Below are positions 7,746-18,899 of a stretch of DNA of 64,000 nt, piece after piece. Each line of letters starts with the position of its first letter. Positions within the stretch are counted from its first letter, which is position 1. The position numbers and the translations under genes are program-made. The notes under the pieces were generated by a model. It did no database searches, was not told the origin of the DNA, and was given only the letters and a program-made list of their open reading frames with translations. Origin of the DNA: Streptomyces sp. NBC_01255 (GTDB lineage: Bacteria; Actinomycetota; Actinomycetes; Streptomycetales; Streptomycetaceae); NCBI RefSeq assembly GCF_036226445.1, contig NZ_CP108474.1, positions 5,828,001-5,892,000 on the forward strand, in the 5' to 3' direction.

Positions 7746-9611
7746 GTGCCCGCGACTCCTACCAACGTGCCCGAGCCGAGCCGTACCGACCCGGCTCTGA
7801 TCCGCAACTTCTGCATCATCGCGCACATCGACCACGGCAAGTCCACGCTCGCCGACCGGATGCTCCAGCTCACCGGTGTGGTCGACCAGCGGCAGATGCG
7901 TGCCCAGTATCTCGACCGGATGGACATCGAGCGGGAACGCGGCATCACGATCAAGTCCCAGGCGGTCCGTCTGCCGTGGGCCCCGACCGACGGGCAGGGT
8001 GAGGGTCGCACGCACATCCTGAACATGATCGACACTCCGGGGCACGTCGACTTCACCTATGAGGTCTCGCGTTCGCTCGCGGCCTGTGAGGGCACGGTCC
8101 TGCTGGTCGACGCGGCCCAGGGCATCGAGGCGCAGACGCTCGCCAACCTGTACCTGGCGATGGAGAACGATCTGACCATCGTTCCCGTGCTGAACAAGAT
8201 CGACCTGCCGGCCGCCCAGCCGGAGAAGTTCTCCGAGGAGCTCGCCAACCTCATCGGCTGCCAGCCGGAGGACGTCCTCAAGGTCTCCGCGAAGACCGGT
8301 GTCGGTGTCGACGCGCTGCTCGACCGGGTCGTCCGGGACGTCCCCGCCCCGGTCGGCGTCGCCGACGCCCCCGCCCGCGCGATGATCTTCGACTCCGTGT
8401 ACGACTCGTACCGGGGCGTCGTGACGTACGTGCGAGTCATCGACGGGCAGCTCAACAAGCGCGAGCGCATCAAAATGATGTCGACCGGCGCCACCCACGA
8501 GCTGCTCGAGATCGGTGTCTCGTCTCCGGAGATGACGCCGTCCGACGGTCTCGGCGTCGGCGAGGTCGGCTACCTCATCACCGGCGTGAAGGATGTCCGC
8601 CAGTCCAAGGTCGGTGACACGATCACCTCCCTGCACAAGGGCGCGACCGAGGCGCTCGGCGGCTACAAGGACCCCAAGCCGATGGTGTTCTCGGGCCTCT
8701 ACCCGCTGGACGGCTCGGAGTACCCGGACCTCCGCGAGGCCCTCGACAAGCTCCAGCTCAACGACGCCGCGCTCGTCTACGAGCCGGAGACCTCCGCCGC
8801 GCTCGGCTTCGGCTTCCGCGTCGGCTTCCTGGGCCTCCTGCACCTCGACGTGATCCGTGAGCGGCTCGAGCGCGAGTTCGGGCTCGACCTCATCGCCACC
8901 GCCCCCAACGTGGTCTACCGCGTGGTCATGGAGGACGGCAGCGAGCACACGGTCACCAACCCGAGTGAGTTCCCCGAGGGCAAGATCGATGACGTCTTCG
9001 AGCCCGTCGTGCGCGCCACGATCCTGGCCCCGAGCGAGTTCATCGGCGCGATCATGGAGCTGTGCCAGACCCGTCGCGGCACCCTGATCGGCATGGACTA
9101 CCTCTCCGAGGACCGGGTCGAGATCCGCTACACCCTCCCCCTCGCCGAGATCGTCTTCGACTTCTTCGACCAGCTGAAGTCCAAGACGCGCGGTTACGCC
9201 TCCCTCGACTACGAGCCCACGGGCGAGCAGGCCTCCAGCCTGGTCAAGGTCGACATCCTGCTGCACGGCGACAAGGTCGACGCGTTCTCCGCCGTCACCC
9301 ACAAGGACGCCGCGTACGCCTACGGTGTGCGGCTCGTCGCCAAGCTGCGCGAGCTCATCCCGCGCCAGGCCTTCGAGGTGCCGATCCAGGCCGCGATCGG
9401 CTCCCGGGTCATCGCCCGCGAGACCATCCGCGCCATCCGCAAGGACGTCCTCGCCAAGTGCTACGGCGGTGACATCTCCCGTAAGCGGAAGCTGCTGGAG
9501 AAGCAGAAGGAAGGCAAGAAGCGCATGAAGATGGTCGGCTCGGTGGAGGTGCCGCAGGAGGCCTTCATCGCCGTCCTGTCGAGCGACGAGTCCTCCGGCA
9601 AGAAGAAGTAG
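7746..9611 (+). CDS. lepA: Elongation factor 4 (ribosome back-translocase) GTPase
   Basis: The 621-residue translational GTPase rescues stalled or mistranslocated ribosomes. I placed the start at GTG 7746, giving [20 protein letters not shown] before the first GTPase motif; the open frame further upstream runs through the repeat array and rpsT antisense. Motifs are AHIDHGKST (G1, about residues 26-34), DTPGHVDF (G3) and NKIDLP (G4). Domains II and III and the LepA-specific C-terminal domain follow, with [16 protein letters not shown] and [12 protein letters not shown]. The order rpsT-lepA (divergent) is common in actinobacteria. A strong terminator follows at 9654. Confidence 0.97.
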   Translation: MPATPTNVPEPSRTDPALIRNFCIIAHIDHGKSTLADRMLQLTGVVDQRQMRAQYLDRMDIERERGITIKSQAVRLPWAPTDGQGEGRTHILNMIDTPGHVDFTYEVSRSLAACEGTVLLVDAAQGIEAQTLANLYLAMENDLTIVPVLNKIDLPAAQPEKFSEELANLIGCQPEDVLKVSAKTGVGVDALLDRVVRDVPAPVGVADAPARAMIFDSVYDSYRGVVTYVRVIDGQLNKRERIKMMSTGATHELLEIGVSSPEMTPSDGLGVGEVGYLITGVKDVRQSKVGDTITSLHKGATEALGGYKDPKPMVFSGLYPLDGSEYPDLREALDKLQLNDAALVYEPETSAALGFGFRVGFLGLLHLDVIRERLEREFGLDLIATAPNVVYRVVMEDGSEHTVTNPSEFPEGKIDDVFEPVVRATILAPSEFIGAIMELCQTRRGTLIGMDYLSEDRVEIRYTLPLAEIVFDFFDQLKSKTRGYASLDYEPTGEQASSLVKVDILLHGDKVDAFSAVTHKDAAYAYGVRLVAKLRELIPRQAFEVPIQAAIGSRVIARETIRAIRKDVLAKCYGGDISRKRKLLEKQKEGKKRMKMVGSVEVPQEAFIAVLSSDESSGKKK

Positions 9612-9653
9612 CCGGCCGGAGGGGAGTGCAGCGAGTAGCTGCTCTGTGCATCT

Positions 9654-9688
9654 AACGGGTCCACGTGCCGACGGCGCGTGGACCCGTT
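9654..9688 (+). terminator. Rho-independent-type terminator after lepA
   Basis: A perfect 12-bp stem (AACGGGTCCACG / CGTGGACCCGTT) with an 11-base loop stands 43 bases after the lepA stop and is followed by CGTTATG. It separates lepA from the acyl-CoA synthetase unit. Confidence 0.85.
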
Positions 9689-9774
9689 CGTTATGAAGCG
9701 GGGCCCTGCAAGCTCTTACGCGCCGGTCCTCGGGCCTTTACTCTGATCCCGAATCGAAGGTTACTCGCCAGTTA

Positions 9775-9803
9775 GTTACGTAGACGGTTAGACGGTTACG
9801 TAG
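9775..9803 (+). promoter_or_regulatory. Paired GTTACGTAG elements upstream of the acyl-CoA synthetase
   Basis: Two identical 9-bp copies of GTTACGTAG (9775-9783 and 9795-9803) are spaced exactly 20 bp apart, two helical turns, and enclose two ACGGTTA motifs. Each contains the palindrome TACGTA. The surrounding 60 bp are AT-rich compared with the coding DNA. The location 40-70 bp before the GTG start suggests an operator for a dimeric regulator of fatty-acid metabolism, by analogy with TetR-type FadR/FasR proteins. This is inference. Confidence 0.5.
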
Positions 9804-9845
9804 TTACGCACCGCCAGCAGGCACCGCCGCCGCCCGGAGGACGTC

Positions 9846-11723
<1,878 letters not shown>

Positions 11724-11788
11724 CCTGCGTGGACCTCGGTTGTCCACAGGCAGACCGTTTACCTCGGGCGGTACGGGACAATGGGCTC

Positions 11789-13021
11789 ATGCCTTCCGTA
11801 CTGCCCGATGGTGAGACCGTGCCCGAGACCGGGGCGCTGCCCGCGCACGCCCTGGAAGGGGCGGCCGAGCGGCCCCTCGGGTTCTACCTGCACGTGCCGT
11901 ACTGCGCGACGCGCTGCGGGTACTGCGACTTCAACACGTACACCGCGAGCGAGCTGCGCGGTGCCGGTGGCGTGCTCGCCTCCCGGGACAACTACGCCGG
12001 GCAGGTCGCCGAGGAGATCCGGCTCGCCCGCAAGGTGCTCGGGGACGACCCCCGGCCGGTGCGGACGGTGTTCGTCGGCGGCGGCACGCCCACGCTCCTC
12101 GACGCCGGCGACCTCGTACGGATGCTGGGGGCCATCCGCGACGAGTTCGGGCTCGCGGACGACGCCGAGGTGACGACGGAGGCCAATCCGGAGTCCGTGA
12201 ATCCGGCTTACCTCGCCGAGCTGCGGGAGGGCGGGTTCAACCGGATCTCCTTCGGCATGCAGAGCGCCAAGCAGCACGTCCTGAAGATCCTCGACCGGAC
12301 ACACACGCCCGGGCGCCCCGAGGCGTGCGTCGCCGAGGCGCGGGCGGCCGGGTTCGATCACGTCAACCTCGACCTGATCTACGGCACGCCGGGGGAGACC
12401 GACGACGACTGGCGGGCCTCGCTCGACGCGGCGATCGGCGCCGGGCCCGACCACGTCAGCGCCTACGCGCTGATCGTGGAGGAGGGGACGCAGCTGGCGC
12501 GCCGCATCCGGCGCGGCGAGGTGCCGATGACCGACGACGACGTGCACGCCGATCGGTACCTGATCGCGGACTCCGTCTTCGCCGAGGCCGGATTCGAGTG
12601 GTACGAGGTGTCCAACTGGGCCACCTCCGAGGCCGGGCGCTGCCTCCACAACGAGCTGTACTGGCGCGGCGCCGACTGGTGGGGCGCCGGGCCGGGCGCC
12701 CACAGCCACGTGGGCGGCGTCCGGTGGTGGAACGTGAAGCACCCCGGGACGTACGCGGCGGCCCTCGGGGCCGGCAAGTCGCCGGGCGCCGGGCGGGAGC
12801 TCCTCTCGGAGGAGGACCGGCGGGTGGAGCGGGTGCTGCTCGAGCTGCGGCTTCGGGAGGGGGTCGAGCTGTCGATCCTCAAGCCGGCCGGACTCGACGC
12901 CTCGCGGAAGGCGCTGGCGGACGGGCTTCTCGACCCCTCGTCGTACGAGGCGGGGCGGGCGGTTCTGACCCTGCGGGGTCGGCTGCTTGCCGACGCGGTC
13001 GTGCGGGACCTGGTCGACTAG
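11789..13021 (+). CDS. hemW: HemW-type radical SAM heme chaperone (often annotated as coproporphyrinogen III oxidase-like)
   Basis: The 410-residue radical SAM protein has the iron-sulfur binding motif YCATRCGYCDF with Cys39, Cys43 and Cys46 (CX3CX2C). HemW proteins bind heme and deliver it to target enzymes. They lack coproporphyrinogen oxidase activity, and the shorter length here and N-terminus FYLHVPYC fit HemW rather than HemN. I chose ATG 11789 (MPSVLPDGETVPETGALP); an upstream in-frame GTG would add 20 unconserved residues. Further motifs are FVGGGTPTLL, TTEANPESV and ISFGMQSA. The stop codon lies inside a bidirectional terminator shared with the next gene. Confidence 0.92.
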   Translation: MPSVLPDGETVPETGALPAHALEGAAERPLGFYLHVPYCATRCGYCDFNTYTASELRGAGGVLASRDNYAGQVAEEIRLARKVLGDDPRPVRTVFVGGGTPTLLDAGDLVRMLGAIRDEFGLADDAEVTTEANPESVNPAYLAELREGGFNRISFGMQSAKQHVLKILDRTHTPGRPEACVAEARAAGFDHVNLDLIYGTPGETDDDWRASLDAAIGAGPDHVSAYALIVEEGTQLARRIRRGEVPMTDDDVHADRYLIADSVFAEAGFEWYEVSNWATSEAGRCLHNELYWRGADWWGAGPGAHSHVGGVRWWNVKHPGTYAAALGAGKSPGAGRELLSEEDRRVERVLLELRLREGVELSILKPAGLDASRKALADGLLDPSSYEAGRAVLTLRGRLLADAVVRDLVD

Positions 13022-13057
13022 GGCCTGTCCGGCCATGATCCGCCGGACAGGTCCTAG
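13018..13057. terminator. Bidirectional terminator containing both convergent stop codons
   Basis: A 16-bp stem (CTAGGGCCTGTCCGGC / GCCGGACAGGTCCTAG) has one non-Watson-Crick position and an 8-base loop. The left arm includes the hemW TAG and the right arm includes the complementary TAG of the opposing DUF3097 gene, so both genes end within the terminator itself. Confidence 0.85.
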
Positions 13058-13857
13058 GGTGCCGTCACGAAGTCGATCAGTTCTTCCACTCGGCCCAGGA
13101 GTTCCGGTTCCAGGTCCTTGTAGGACGTGACCTTCGACAGGATGTGCTGCCACGCCGCGCCCGTGTTCGGCGGCCAGCCCAGGGAGCGGCAGACGCCCGT
13201 CTTCCAGTCCTGGCCGCGCGGGACCGTCGGCCAGGCTCTGATGCCCACGGAGGACGGCTTCACGGCCTCCCAGACGTCGATGTACGGGTGGCCTACCACC
13301 AGGACGTCCGGGGACGTGACGGTCGCCGCGATCCTTGATTCCTTCGAGCCCGGGACCAGGTGGTCCACCAGGACGCCCAGGCGGGCGTCCGGGGCCGGGG
13401 CGAACTCCGCCACGATCGACGGCAGGTCGTCGATGCCTTCGAGGTACTCGACGACCACGCCCTCGATCCGGAGGTCGTCGCCCCAGACCCGTTCGACGAG
13501 TTCGGCGTCGTGCCGGCCCTCCACGTAGATCCGGCCCGCCCGCGCCACGCGCGCCCGCGCGCCCGGGACGGCGACCGAGCCGGAGGCCGTACGGGTGGGG
13601 CGTACCGGCGCGGCGGCGGTCGGGCGGACCAGGGTGACCACCCGGCCCTCCAGGAGGAAGCCGCGTGGCTCCATCGGGAAGACCCGGTGTTTGCCGAAGC
13701 GGTCCTCCAGGGTCACCGTGCCCGCCTCGCAGCGGATCACCGCCCCGCAGAAGCCCGTGGTGACCTCTTCGACGACCAGGTCGTGGTCGGCCGGGATCTC
13801 CGGGACGGGCGCCGAGCGCTTCCAAGCGGGCGTCAGGTCCGGGTCGTAGCTGCGCAT
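13054..13857 (-). CDS. DUF3097 family protein
   Basis: The 267-residue protein of unknown function belongs to a family found almost only in actinobacteria (from memory, DUF3097). It starts at ATG 13857 (MRSYDPDLTPAWKRSAPVPE). It contains a small N-terminal beta domain (GFCGAVIRCEAGTVTLEDRFG), a basic Ala/Pro linker, and a C-terminal part with RIYVEGRHDAELVERVWGDD, DHLVPGSKE and VVGHPYIDVWEAVKP. The YVEGRHDAELVE segment and the acidic DHL / PYIDVW residues resemble a TOPRIM-like fold, which would imply metal-dependent nucleic-acid chemistry. That is my inference. It lies ten bases downstream of the MBL hydrolase gene and is probably cotranscribed with it. Confidence 0.85.
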   Translation of the reverse strand: MRSYDPDLTPAWKRSAPVPEIPADHDLVVEEVTTGFCGAVIRCEAGTVTLEDRFGKHRVFPMEPRGFLLEGRVVTLVRPTAAAPVRPTRTASGSVAVPGARARVARAGRIYVEGRHDAELVERVWGDDLRIEGVVVEYLEGIDDLPSIVAEFAPAPDARLGVLVDHLVPGSKESRIAATVTSPDVLVVGHPYIDVWEAVKPSSVGIRAWPTVPRGQDWKTGVCRSLGWPPNTGAAWQHILSKVTSYKDLEPELLGRVEELIDFVTAP

Positions 13858-13867
13858 TCGGGCGACG

Positions 13868-14596
13868 TTATGCGACCGAGAAGCGGCGTGCCAGTTCCTC
13901 GCGCTGGCGTCGTACGAACGTGGCGTCCACCACCGCTCCGTGACCCGGCACGTACAGCGCTTCCTCGCCGCCGAGCGACAGCAGCCGGTCCAGCGCGTCC
14001 GGCCAGCGGGACGGGATCGCGTCCGGTCCGGCCTGCGGCTCGCCCGACTCCTCCACCAGGTCCCCGCAGAAGACGACCTCGCGCTCGCCGGGGACGCAGA
14101 GCGCCAGGTCGTGGCCGGTGTGGCCCGGGCCGACGTTCGCCAGGAGCACCTGCCGGCCGCCCAGGTCGAGCGTCCACTCGCCGGAGACCACGTGCCGCGG
14201 GGCCACCAGGACGTCGGCGGCCTCCGTCGCCGCCCGCTCGTCGACCCCTTGTCGTACGGCGTCCCCGCGCAGGTCCTCCCGGTCCCGTTCCCGGCCCAGC
14301 AGCTCGTCCACGCCCACCGCGCCGAAGACCTCCGCGCCCGCGAAGGCGGCGGTGCCGAAGACATGGTCGAAGTGCGGGTGGCTCAGTGCGATGTGCGTCA
14401 CTCTTCGGCCGTCCGTCAACGCCGCGATCTGCGCCCGCAGCTCGGCCCCCTCCGCGAGCGTCGAGCCCGTGTCGTAGAGCAGGACCGCCTTCGCGCCCAC
14501 CACCAGGCCCACCGTGGCGTCCCAGCCGGGCAGCCGGCGCCTGCCCACTCCGTCCGCCAACCGCTCCCACCCGTACGCTTCCCAATCGATGTCCAT
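13868..14596 (-). CDS. MBL-fold metallo-hydrolase
   Basis: The 242-residue single-domain metallo-beta-lactamase-fold protein has the zinc motif HPHFDH (His73, His75, Asp77, His78), followed by GPGHTGHDLA with the next metal histidine and an aspartate in FCGDLVEES. It is of the glyoxalase-II-like group; the substrate is unknown. The next gene on the same strand begins ten bases later. The gene is divergent from hrcA, with 156 bp between the starts holding the heat-shock control region. Confidence 0.88.
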   Translation of the reverse strand: MDIDWEAYGWERLADGVGRRRLPGWDATVGLVVGAKAVLLYDTGSTLAEGAELRAQIAALTDGRRVTHIALSHPHFDHVFGTAAFAGAEVFGAVGVDELLGRERDREDLRGDAVRQGVDERAATEAADVLVAPRHVVSGEWTLDLGGRQVLLANVGPGHTGHDLALCVPGEREVVFCGDLVEESGEPQAGPDAIPSRWPDALDRLLSLGGEEALYVPGHGAVVDATFVRRQREELARRFSVA

Positions 14597-14672
14597 GGGG
14601 CGACGCTAACCGGTGCGCCCCCGCCTCCTTGCCAGGAGCGTTGTCCGCCGCCGTACACTGGCCGGGGGATTG

Positions 14673-14699
14673 CTGGCACTCGGGCAGGGTGAGTGCCAA
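14673..14699 (+). promoter_or_regulatory. CIRCE operator of the hrcA-dnaJ operon
   Basis: The inverted repeat CTGGCACTC-N9-GAGTGCCAA matches the CIRCE consensus (TTAGCACTC-N9-GAGTGCTAA) in seven of nine positions per arm. It is bound by HrcA and confers heat-shock derepression. It lies 54 bp before the hrcA start; a possible -10 (TACACT, 14654-14659) is just upstream. Confidence 0.93.
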
Positions 14700-14752
14700 A
14701 ACCGGAGCAACCGGAGCATCCGGAACGACGACGACAGCTGGAGGTGCGCACG

Positions 14753-15772
14753 ATGCTCAGCGAACGCAGACTCGAGGTCTTGCGCGCCATCGTCCAGGAC
14801 TACGTCGGGACGGAGGAGCCGGTCGGCTCGAAGGCGCTCACCGAGCGCCACAAGCTCGGCGTCTCGCCCGCCACGGTCCGCAACGACATGGCCGTGCTGG
14901 AGGAGGAGGGCTACATCGCCCAGCCTCACACCAGTGCCGGGCGCATCCCGACCGACAAGGGCTACCGGCTCTTCGTCGACCGGCTGGCCGGCGTCAAGCC
15001 GCTGTCGACGCCCGAGCGGCGCGCGATCCACAACTTCCTGGACGGTGCGGTCGATCTCGACGACGTCGTCGGGCGTACGGTCCGGCTGCTGGCTCAGCTG
15101 ACCCGTCAGGTCGCCGTCGTCCAGTACCCCTCGCTGACCCGCTCGACCGTCCGTCACGTGGAGCTGCTCGCGCTGGCCCCGGCCCGCCTGATGCTTGTGC
15201 TCATCACGGACACCGGCCGCGTCGAGCAGCGCGTCATCGACTGTCCCGCGCCGTTCGGCGAGACCTCCCTCGCCGACCTGCGGGCCCGGCTCAACAGCCG
15301 GGTGGTCGGCCGCCGGTTCGCCGACGTGCCGCAGCTGGTGCAGGACCTCCCCGAGTCCTTCGAGGAGCTCGAGGACCGCGCCACGGTCTCGACCGTGCTC
15401 GCGACCCTCCTCGAATCGCTCGTGGAGGAGCACGAGGAGCGGCTGATGATCGGCGGAACCGCCAATCTCACCCGCTTCGGACCCGACTTCCCCTTGATGA
15501 TCAGGCCCGTCCTGGAAGCCCTGGAGGAGCAGGTCGTGCTCCTCAAGCTGCTGGGCGAGGCCAAGGAATCGGGCATGACCGTACGCATCGGGCACGAGAA
15601 CGCCCACGAGGGGCTGAGCTCCACCTCGGTCGTCTCGGTCGGCTACGGTTCGGGCGGCGAAGCAGTCGCCAAACTCGGCGTGGTCGGACCGACCCGCATG
15701 GACTACCCCGGAACGATGGGAGCGGTACGCGCAGTGGCACGTTACGTCGGACAGATCCTGGCGGAGTCGTAA
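14753..15772 (+). CDS. hrcA: Heat-inducible transcriptional repressor HrcA
   Basis: The 339-residue repressor binds CIRCE and depends on GroEL for folding, so it senses free chaperone. It begins [20 protein letters not shown] with a winged-helix DNA-binding domain ([20 protein letters not shown] and [20 protein letters not shown]). The inserted dimerising and GAF-like domains follow, ending [18 protein letters not shown]. The ATG at 14753 has GGAGGTG six bases upstream, which decides against the upstream in-frame start at 14693 inside CIRCE. The stop is directly abutted by the dnaJ GTG. Confidence 0.97.
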   Translation: MLSERRLEVLRAIVQDYVGTEEPVGSKALTERHKLGVSPATVRNDMAVLEEEGYIAQPHTSAGRIPTDKGYRLFVDRLAGVKPLSTPERRAIHNFLDGAVDLDDVVGRTVRLLAQLTRQVAVVQYPSLTRSTVRHVELLALAPARLMLVLITDTGRVEQRVIDCPAPFGETSLADLRARLNSRVVGRRFADVPQLVQDLPESFEELEDRATVSTVLATLLESLVEEHEERLMIGGTANLTRFGPDFPLMIRPVLEALEEQVVLLKLLGEAKESGMTVRIGHENAHEGLSSTSVVSVGYGSGGEAVAKLGVVGPTRMDYPGTMGAVRAVARYVGQILAES

Positions 15773-16909
15773 GTGGCCACGGACTACTACGCCGTACTCG
15801 GCGTGCGCCGCGACGCTTCCCAGGACGAGATCAAGAAGGCTTTCCGGAGGCTCGCGCGCGAGCTGCACCCGGACGTCAATCCCGATCCGAAGACGCAGGA
15901 ACGCTTCAAGGAGATCAACGCCGCCTACGAGGTCCTCTCGGACCCGCAGAAGAAGCAGGTCTACGACCTCGGCGGCGACCCGCTCTCGGCCTCCGGCGGC
16001 GGCGCGGGCGGCTTCGGGGCCGGTGGCTTCGGCAACTTCTCCGACATCATGGACGCCTTCTTCGGCACGGCCTCGCAGCGCGGACCGCGCTCGCGGACCC
16101 GCCGCGGCCAGGACGCCATGATCCGCCTGGAGATCGACCTCAACGAGGCGGCCTTCGGCACCACCAAGGACATCCAGGTCGACACGGCCGTCGTCTGCAC
16201 CACCTGTTCGGGTGAGGGTGCCGCGCCCGGCACCTCCGCGCAGACGTGTGACATGTGCCGCGGCCGCGGTGAGGTCTCCCAGGTCACCCGGTCCTTCCTG
16301 GGCCAGGTCATGACCTCCCGGCCCTGCCCGCAGTGCCAGGGCTTCGGCACCGTCGTCCCGACCCCGTGCCCCGAGTGCGCGGGCGACGGCCGGGTCCGGT
16401 CCCGTCGCACCCTCACGGTCAAGATCCCGGCCGGTGTCGACAACGGCACCCGGATCCAGCTCGCCGGCGAGGGCGAGGTCGGCCCCGGCGGCGGCCCGGC
16501 CGGTGACCTGTACGTCGAGATCCACGAGATCCCGCACGACACGTTCCAGCGGCGCGGCGACGACCTGCACTGCACGGTGACCATCCCGATGACGGCGGGC
16601 GCGCTCGGCACGAAGGTGCCGCTGCAGACCCTCGACGGCATCGAGGAGATCGACATCCGTCCGGGCACGCAGTCCGGCCAGTCGGTTCCGCTGCACGGCC
16701 GCGGCGTCACGCACCTGCGGGGCAACGGCCGGGGCGACCTGATCGTGCACGTCGAGGTGCAGACCCCCGGAAAGCTCGACGCGGAGCAGGAGCGGCTCCT
16801 GCGCGAGCTGGCCAAGCTGCGCGGCGAGGAGCGGCCCACCGGGCAGTTCCAGCCGGGCCAGCAGGGGCTGTTCTCGCGCCTGAAGGACGCCTTCAACGGG
16901 CGGACCTGA
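15773..16909 (+). CDS. dnaJ: Molecular chaperone DnaJ (second copy type, DnaJ2)
   Basis: The 378-residue Hsp40 stimulates DnaK ATPase and binds unfolded proteins. It has the J domain with the HPD motif (ARELHPDVN), a Gly/Phe-rich linker (GGGAGGFGAGGFGNF), four zinc repeats (CTTCSGEG, CDMCRGRG, CPQCQGFG, CPECAGDG) and a C-terminal substrate-binding domain. The GTG start follows the hrcA TAA with no spacer, so translation is coupled. Linkage to hrcA marks it as the CIRCE-regulated dnaJ rather than the copy in the dnaK operon. Confidence 0.97.
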   Translation: MATDYYAVLGVRRDASQDEIKKAFRRLARELHPDVNPDPKTQERFKEINAAYEVLSDPQKKQVYDLGGDPLSASGGGAGGFGAGGFGNFSDIMDAFFGTASQRGPRSRTRRGQDAMIRLEIDLNEAAFGTTKDIQVDTAVVCTTCSGEGAAPGTSAQTCDMCRGRGEVSQVTRSFLGQVMTSRPCPQCQGFGTVVPTPCPECAGDGRVRSRRTLTVKIPAGVDNGTRIQLAGEGEVGPGGGPAGDLYVEIHEIPHDTFQRRGDDLHCTVTIPMTAGALGTKVPLQTLDGIEEIDIRPGTQSGQSVPLHGRGVTHLRGNGRGDLIVHVEVQTPGKLDAEQERLLRELAKLRGEERPTGQFQPGQQGLFSRLKDAFNGRT

Positions 16910-16925
16910 CCGGACGGCATCGTGA

Positions 16926-16966
16926 GGGAAGGGGCGGGACGGCGACGAGCTGTTCCGCCCCTTCCC
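16926..16966 (+). terminator. Terminator of the hrcA-dnaJ operon
   Basis: A perfect 12-bp stem (GGGAAGGGGCGG / CCGCCCCTTCCC) with a 17-base loop begins 16 bases after the dnaJ stop and is followed by TCTTCCTG. Confidence 0.75.
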
Positions 16967-16970
16967 TCTT

Positions 16971-17006
16971 CCTGAGGTTCCGGAGATTCCTGAGGTTCCT
17001 GAGGTT
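16971..17006. repeat. Four 9-bp tandem units after the dnaJ terminator
   Basis: CCTGAGGTT occurs at 16971, 16989 and 16998, with one degenerate unit (CCGGAGATT) between the first two. It is a simple microsatellite-like repeat in the intergenic gap and no function is visible. Confidence 0.7.
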
Positions 17007-17076
17007 CCGGAAGCCCGCCTTCCGTGACCTGACGTACCGATTCGGCCCGCCGGGGCCGTCATGAAACGATGCCCGT

Positions 17077-18159
17077 ATGTCCACCACCGCACTGAACGAT
17101 CTCTTTCGGTATCCGATCGTGCAGGCCCCCATGGCGGGTGGCGCTTCCTGTCCCGAGCTCGTCGGAGCCGTCTGCGAGGCCGGTGCGCTCGGCTTCCTGG
17201 CCGGCGGGTACAAGACGGCCGGAGGCCTGTACCAGGAGATCAAGCAGGTGCGCGGGCTCACCGCGCGCCCCTTCGGCGTCAACCTCTTCATGCCGCAGGT
17301 CGGCCCGCACGCCGATCCCGCCGCCGTCGAGGTCTACCGGCACCAGCTCGCCGGCGAGGCGACCTGGTACGAGACCTCCCTCGGGGAGGCCGACGACTGC
17401 CGCGACGACGGCCACGACGCCAAGATGGCGATCCTCCTGGACGACCCGGTCCGCGTCGTCTCCTTCACCTTTGGCTGTCCCCCGCCCGAGACGCTCGCCG
17501 CCTTCGCCCGTGCCGGAACGTTCACGCTCGTCACCGTCACCTCCGCCGAGGACGCCGTCGCAGCCGAGCGGGCCGGTGCCGACGCCGTCTGCGTCCAGGG
17601 CGTCGAGGCCGGCGGCCACCAGGGCACGTACCGCGACGACCCGCAGGACGACGACACTCCGGGGACCGGGCTCCTCGCCCTCGTCACCCAGGTCCGCGAG
17701 AGCGTCGCGCTGCCGATCGTCGCCACCGGCGGGATCATGCGCGGCGCGCAGATCGCCGCCGCCCTCGCCGCCGGGGCCGACGCCGCCCAGCTCGGCACCG
17801 CCTTCCTCGGCTGCCCCGAGTCCGGCGCGCACCCGCTGCACAAGCGGGCCCTGACGGATCCGCTCTTCACCCGGACCGCCTTCACCCGGGCCTTCTCCGG
17901 GCGTCCGGCGCGCGGGCTCGTCAACCGCTTCATGCGCGAGCACGGGCCGTACGCCCCCGCCGCCTACCCCGAGGTCCACCACCTCACCGCCCCGCTCCGC
18001 AAGGCCGCCGCCGCCTCCGGCGACGCCCAGGGCATGGCCCTGTGGGCCGGACAGGGCCACCGTCTCGCCCGCGAACTCCCCGCCGGGCAGCTCGTCGAGG
18101 TCCTGGCCGCCGAACTCGACACCGCACTCTCCGACCTGGCTCACAGGAGCGCTTCATGA
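17077..18159 (+). CDS. Nitronate monooxygenase family flavoprotein
   Basis: The 360-residue FMN TIM-barrel enzyme of the NPD/nitronate monooxygenase family oxidises alkyl nitronates to carbonyl compounds and nitrite; physiologically it detoxifies propionate-3-nitronate. Typical motifs are PIVQAPMAGGASCPELV at the start, VSFTFGCPP, the flavin-binding AVCVQGVEAGGHQGT (about residues 178-192, with the likely catalytic His) and VATGGIMRG. It starts at ATG 17077. The stop overlaps the next ATG by four bases (ATGA), so it is translationally coupled to rsmE. Confidence 0.9.
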   Translation: MSTTALNDLFRYPIVQAPMAGGASCPELVGAVCEAGALGFLAGGYKTAGGLYQEIKQVRGLTARPFGVNLFMPQVGPHADPAAVEVYRHQLAGEATWYETSLGEADDCRDDGHDAKMAILLDDPVRVVSFTFGCPPPETLAAFARAGTFTLVTVTSAEDAVAAERAGADAVCVQGVEAGGHQGTYRDDPQDDDTPGTGLLALVTQVRESVALPIVATGGIMRGAQIAAALAAGADAAQLGTAFLGCPESGAHPLHKRALTDPLFTRTAFTRAFSGRPARGLVNRFMREHGPYAPAAYPEVHHLTAPLRKAAAASGDAQGMALWAGQGHRLARELPAGQLVEVLAAELDTALSDLAHRSAS

Positions 18160-18899
18160 CCGCACCCGTCTTCGTCGTCGACGCCGTCCCCGGCCCCGGG
18201 AGCTTCCTCCTGGACGGTTCCGAGGGCCGGCACGCCGTCTCCGTGAAGCGGCTCCGGGAGGGCGAGGAGCTCGTCCTCGCCGACGGCCGGGGGCGCTGGG
18301 CCGAGTGCGTGGTGCTGGCCGCCGAGGGCAAGGACCAGCTGACCGTGCGGGTCGACGAGGTGCACGAGGACCCCGCGGAGGAGCCGCGGATCACGGTCGT
18401 GCAGGCGCTGCCCAAGGGCGACCGGGGCGAACTCGCCGTCGAGACCATGACGGAGACCGGGGTCGACGCGATCGTGCCCTGGGCCGCGTCCCGCTGCATC
18501 ACCCAGTGGAAGGGCGACCGGGGTCTCAAGGCGCTCGCCAAGTGGCGTTCCACCGCGCGCGAGGCGGGCAAGCAGTCGCGCCGCACCCGTTTCCCCGAGG
18601 TCGCCGACCTGATGACGACCAAGCAGCTCGCCGCCCTCCTCGCGGCCGCCGACTTCGCCGCCGTCCTGCACGAGGACCGTGCGCATCCGTCCGGTGCGCT
18701 GGCCACCGCCGAACTGCCCGCGAAGGGTTCGATCGTGCTGATCGTCGGCCCCGAGGGCGGAGTCTCCCCGGACGAGCTCGCGGCCTTCGAGGCGGCCGGC
18801 GCGAAGCCGTACCGGCTGGGCCGCAGCGTCCTGCGCACCTCCACGGCGGGTACGGCGGCGACGGCCCTCGTCCTGGGGCGCACCGGCCGCTGGAGCTAA
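18156..18899 (+). CDS. rsmE: 16S rRNA (uracil-1498-N3)-methyltransferase
   Basis: The 247-residue SPOUT-class methyltransferase modifies U1498 in 16S rRNA. Its N-terminal PUA-like domain begins MTAPVFVVDAVPGPGSFLLD. The knotted SAM-binding region reads LIVGPEGGVSPDEL, then PYRLGRSVLRTSTAGTAA (about residues 194-236), diagnostic of RsmE. The ATG overlaps the upstream stop. The stop in turn overlaps, by four bases, the stop of the convergent gene on the other strand, leaving no room for a terminator. Confidence 0.95.
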   Translation: MTAPVFVVDAVPGPGSFLLDGSEGRHAVSVKRLREGEELVLADGRGRWAECVVLAAEGKDQLTVRVDEVHEDPAEEPRITVVQALPKGDRGELAVETMTETGVDAIVPWAASRCITQWKGDRGLKALAKWRSTAREAGKQSRRTRFPEVADLMTTKQLAALLAAADFAAVLHEDRAHPSGALATAELPAKGSIVLIVGPEGGVSPDELAAFEAAGAKPYRLGRSVLRTSTAGTAATALVLGRTGRWS

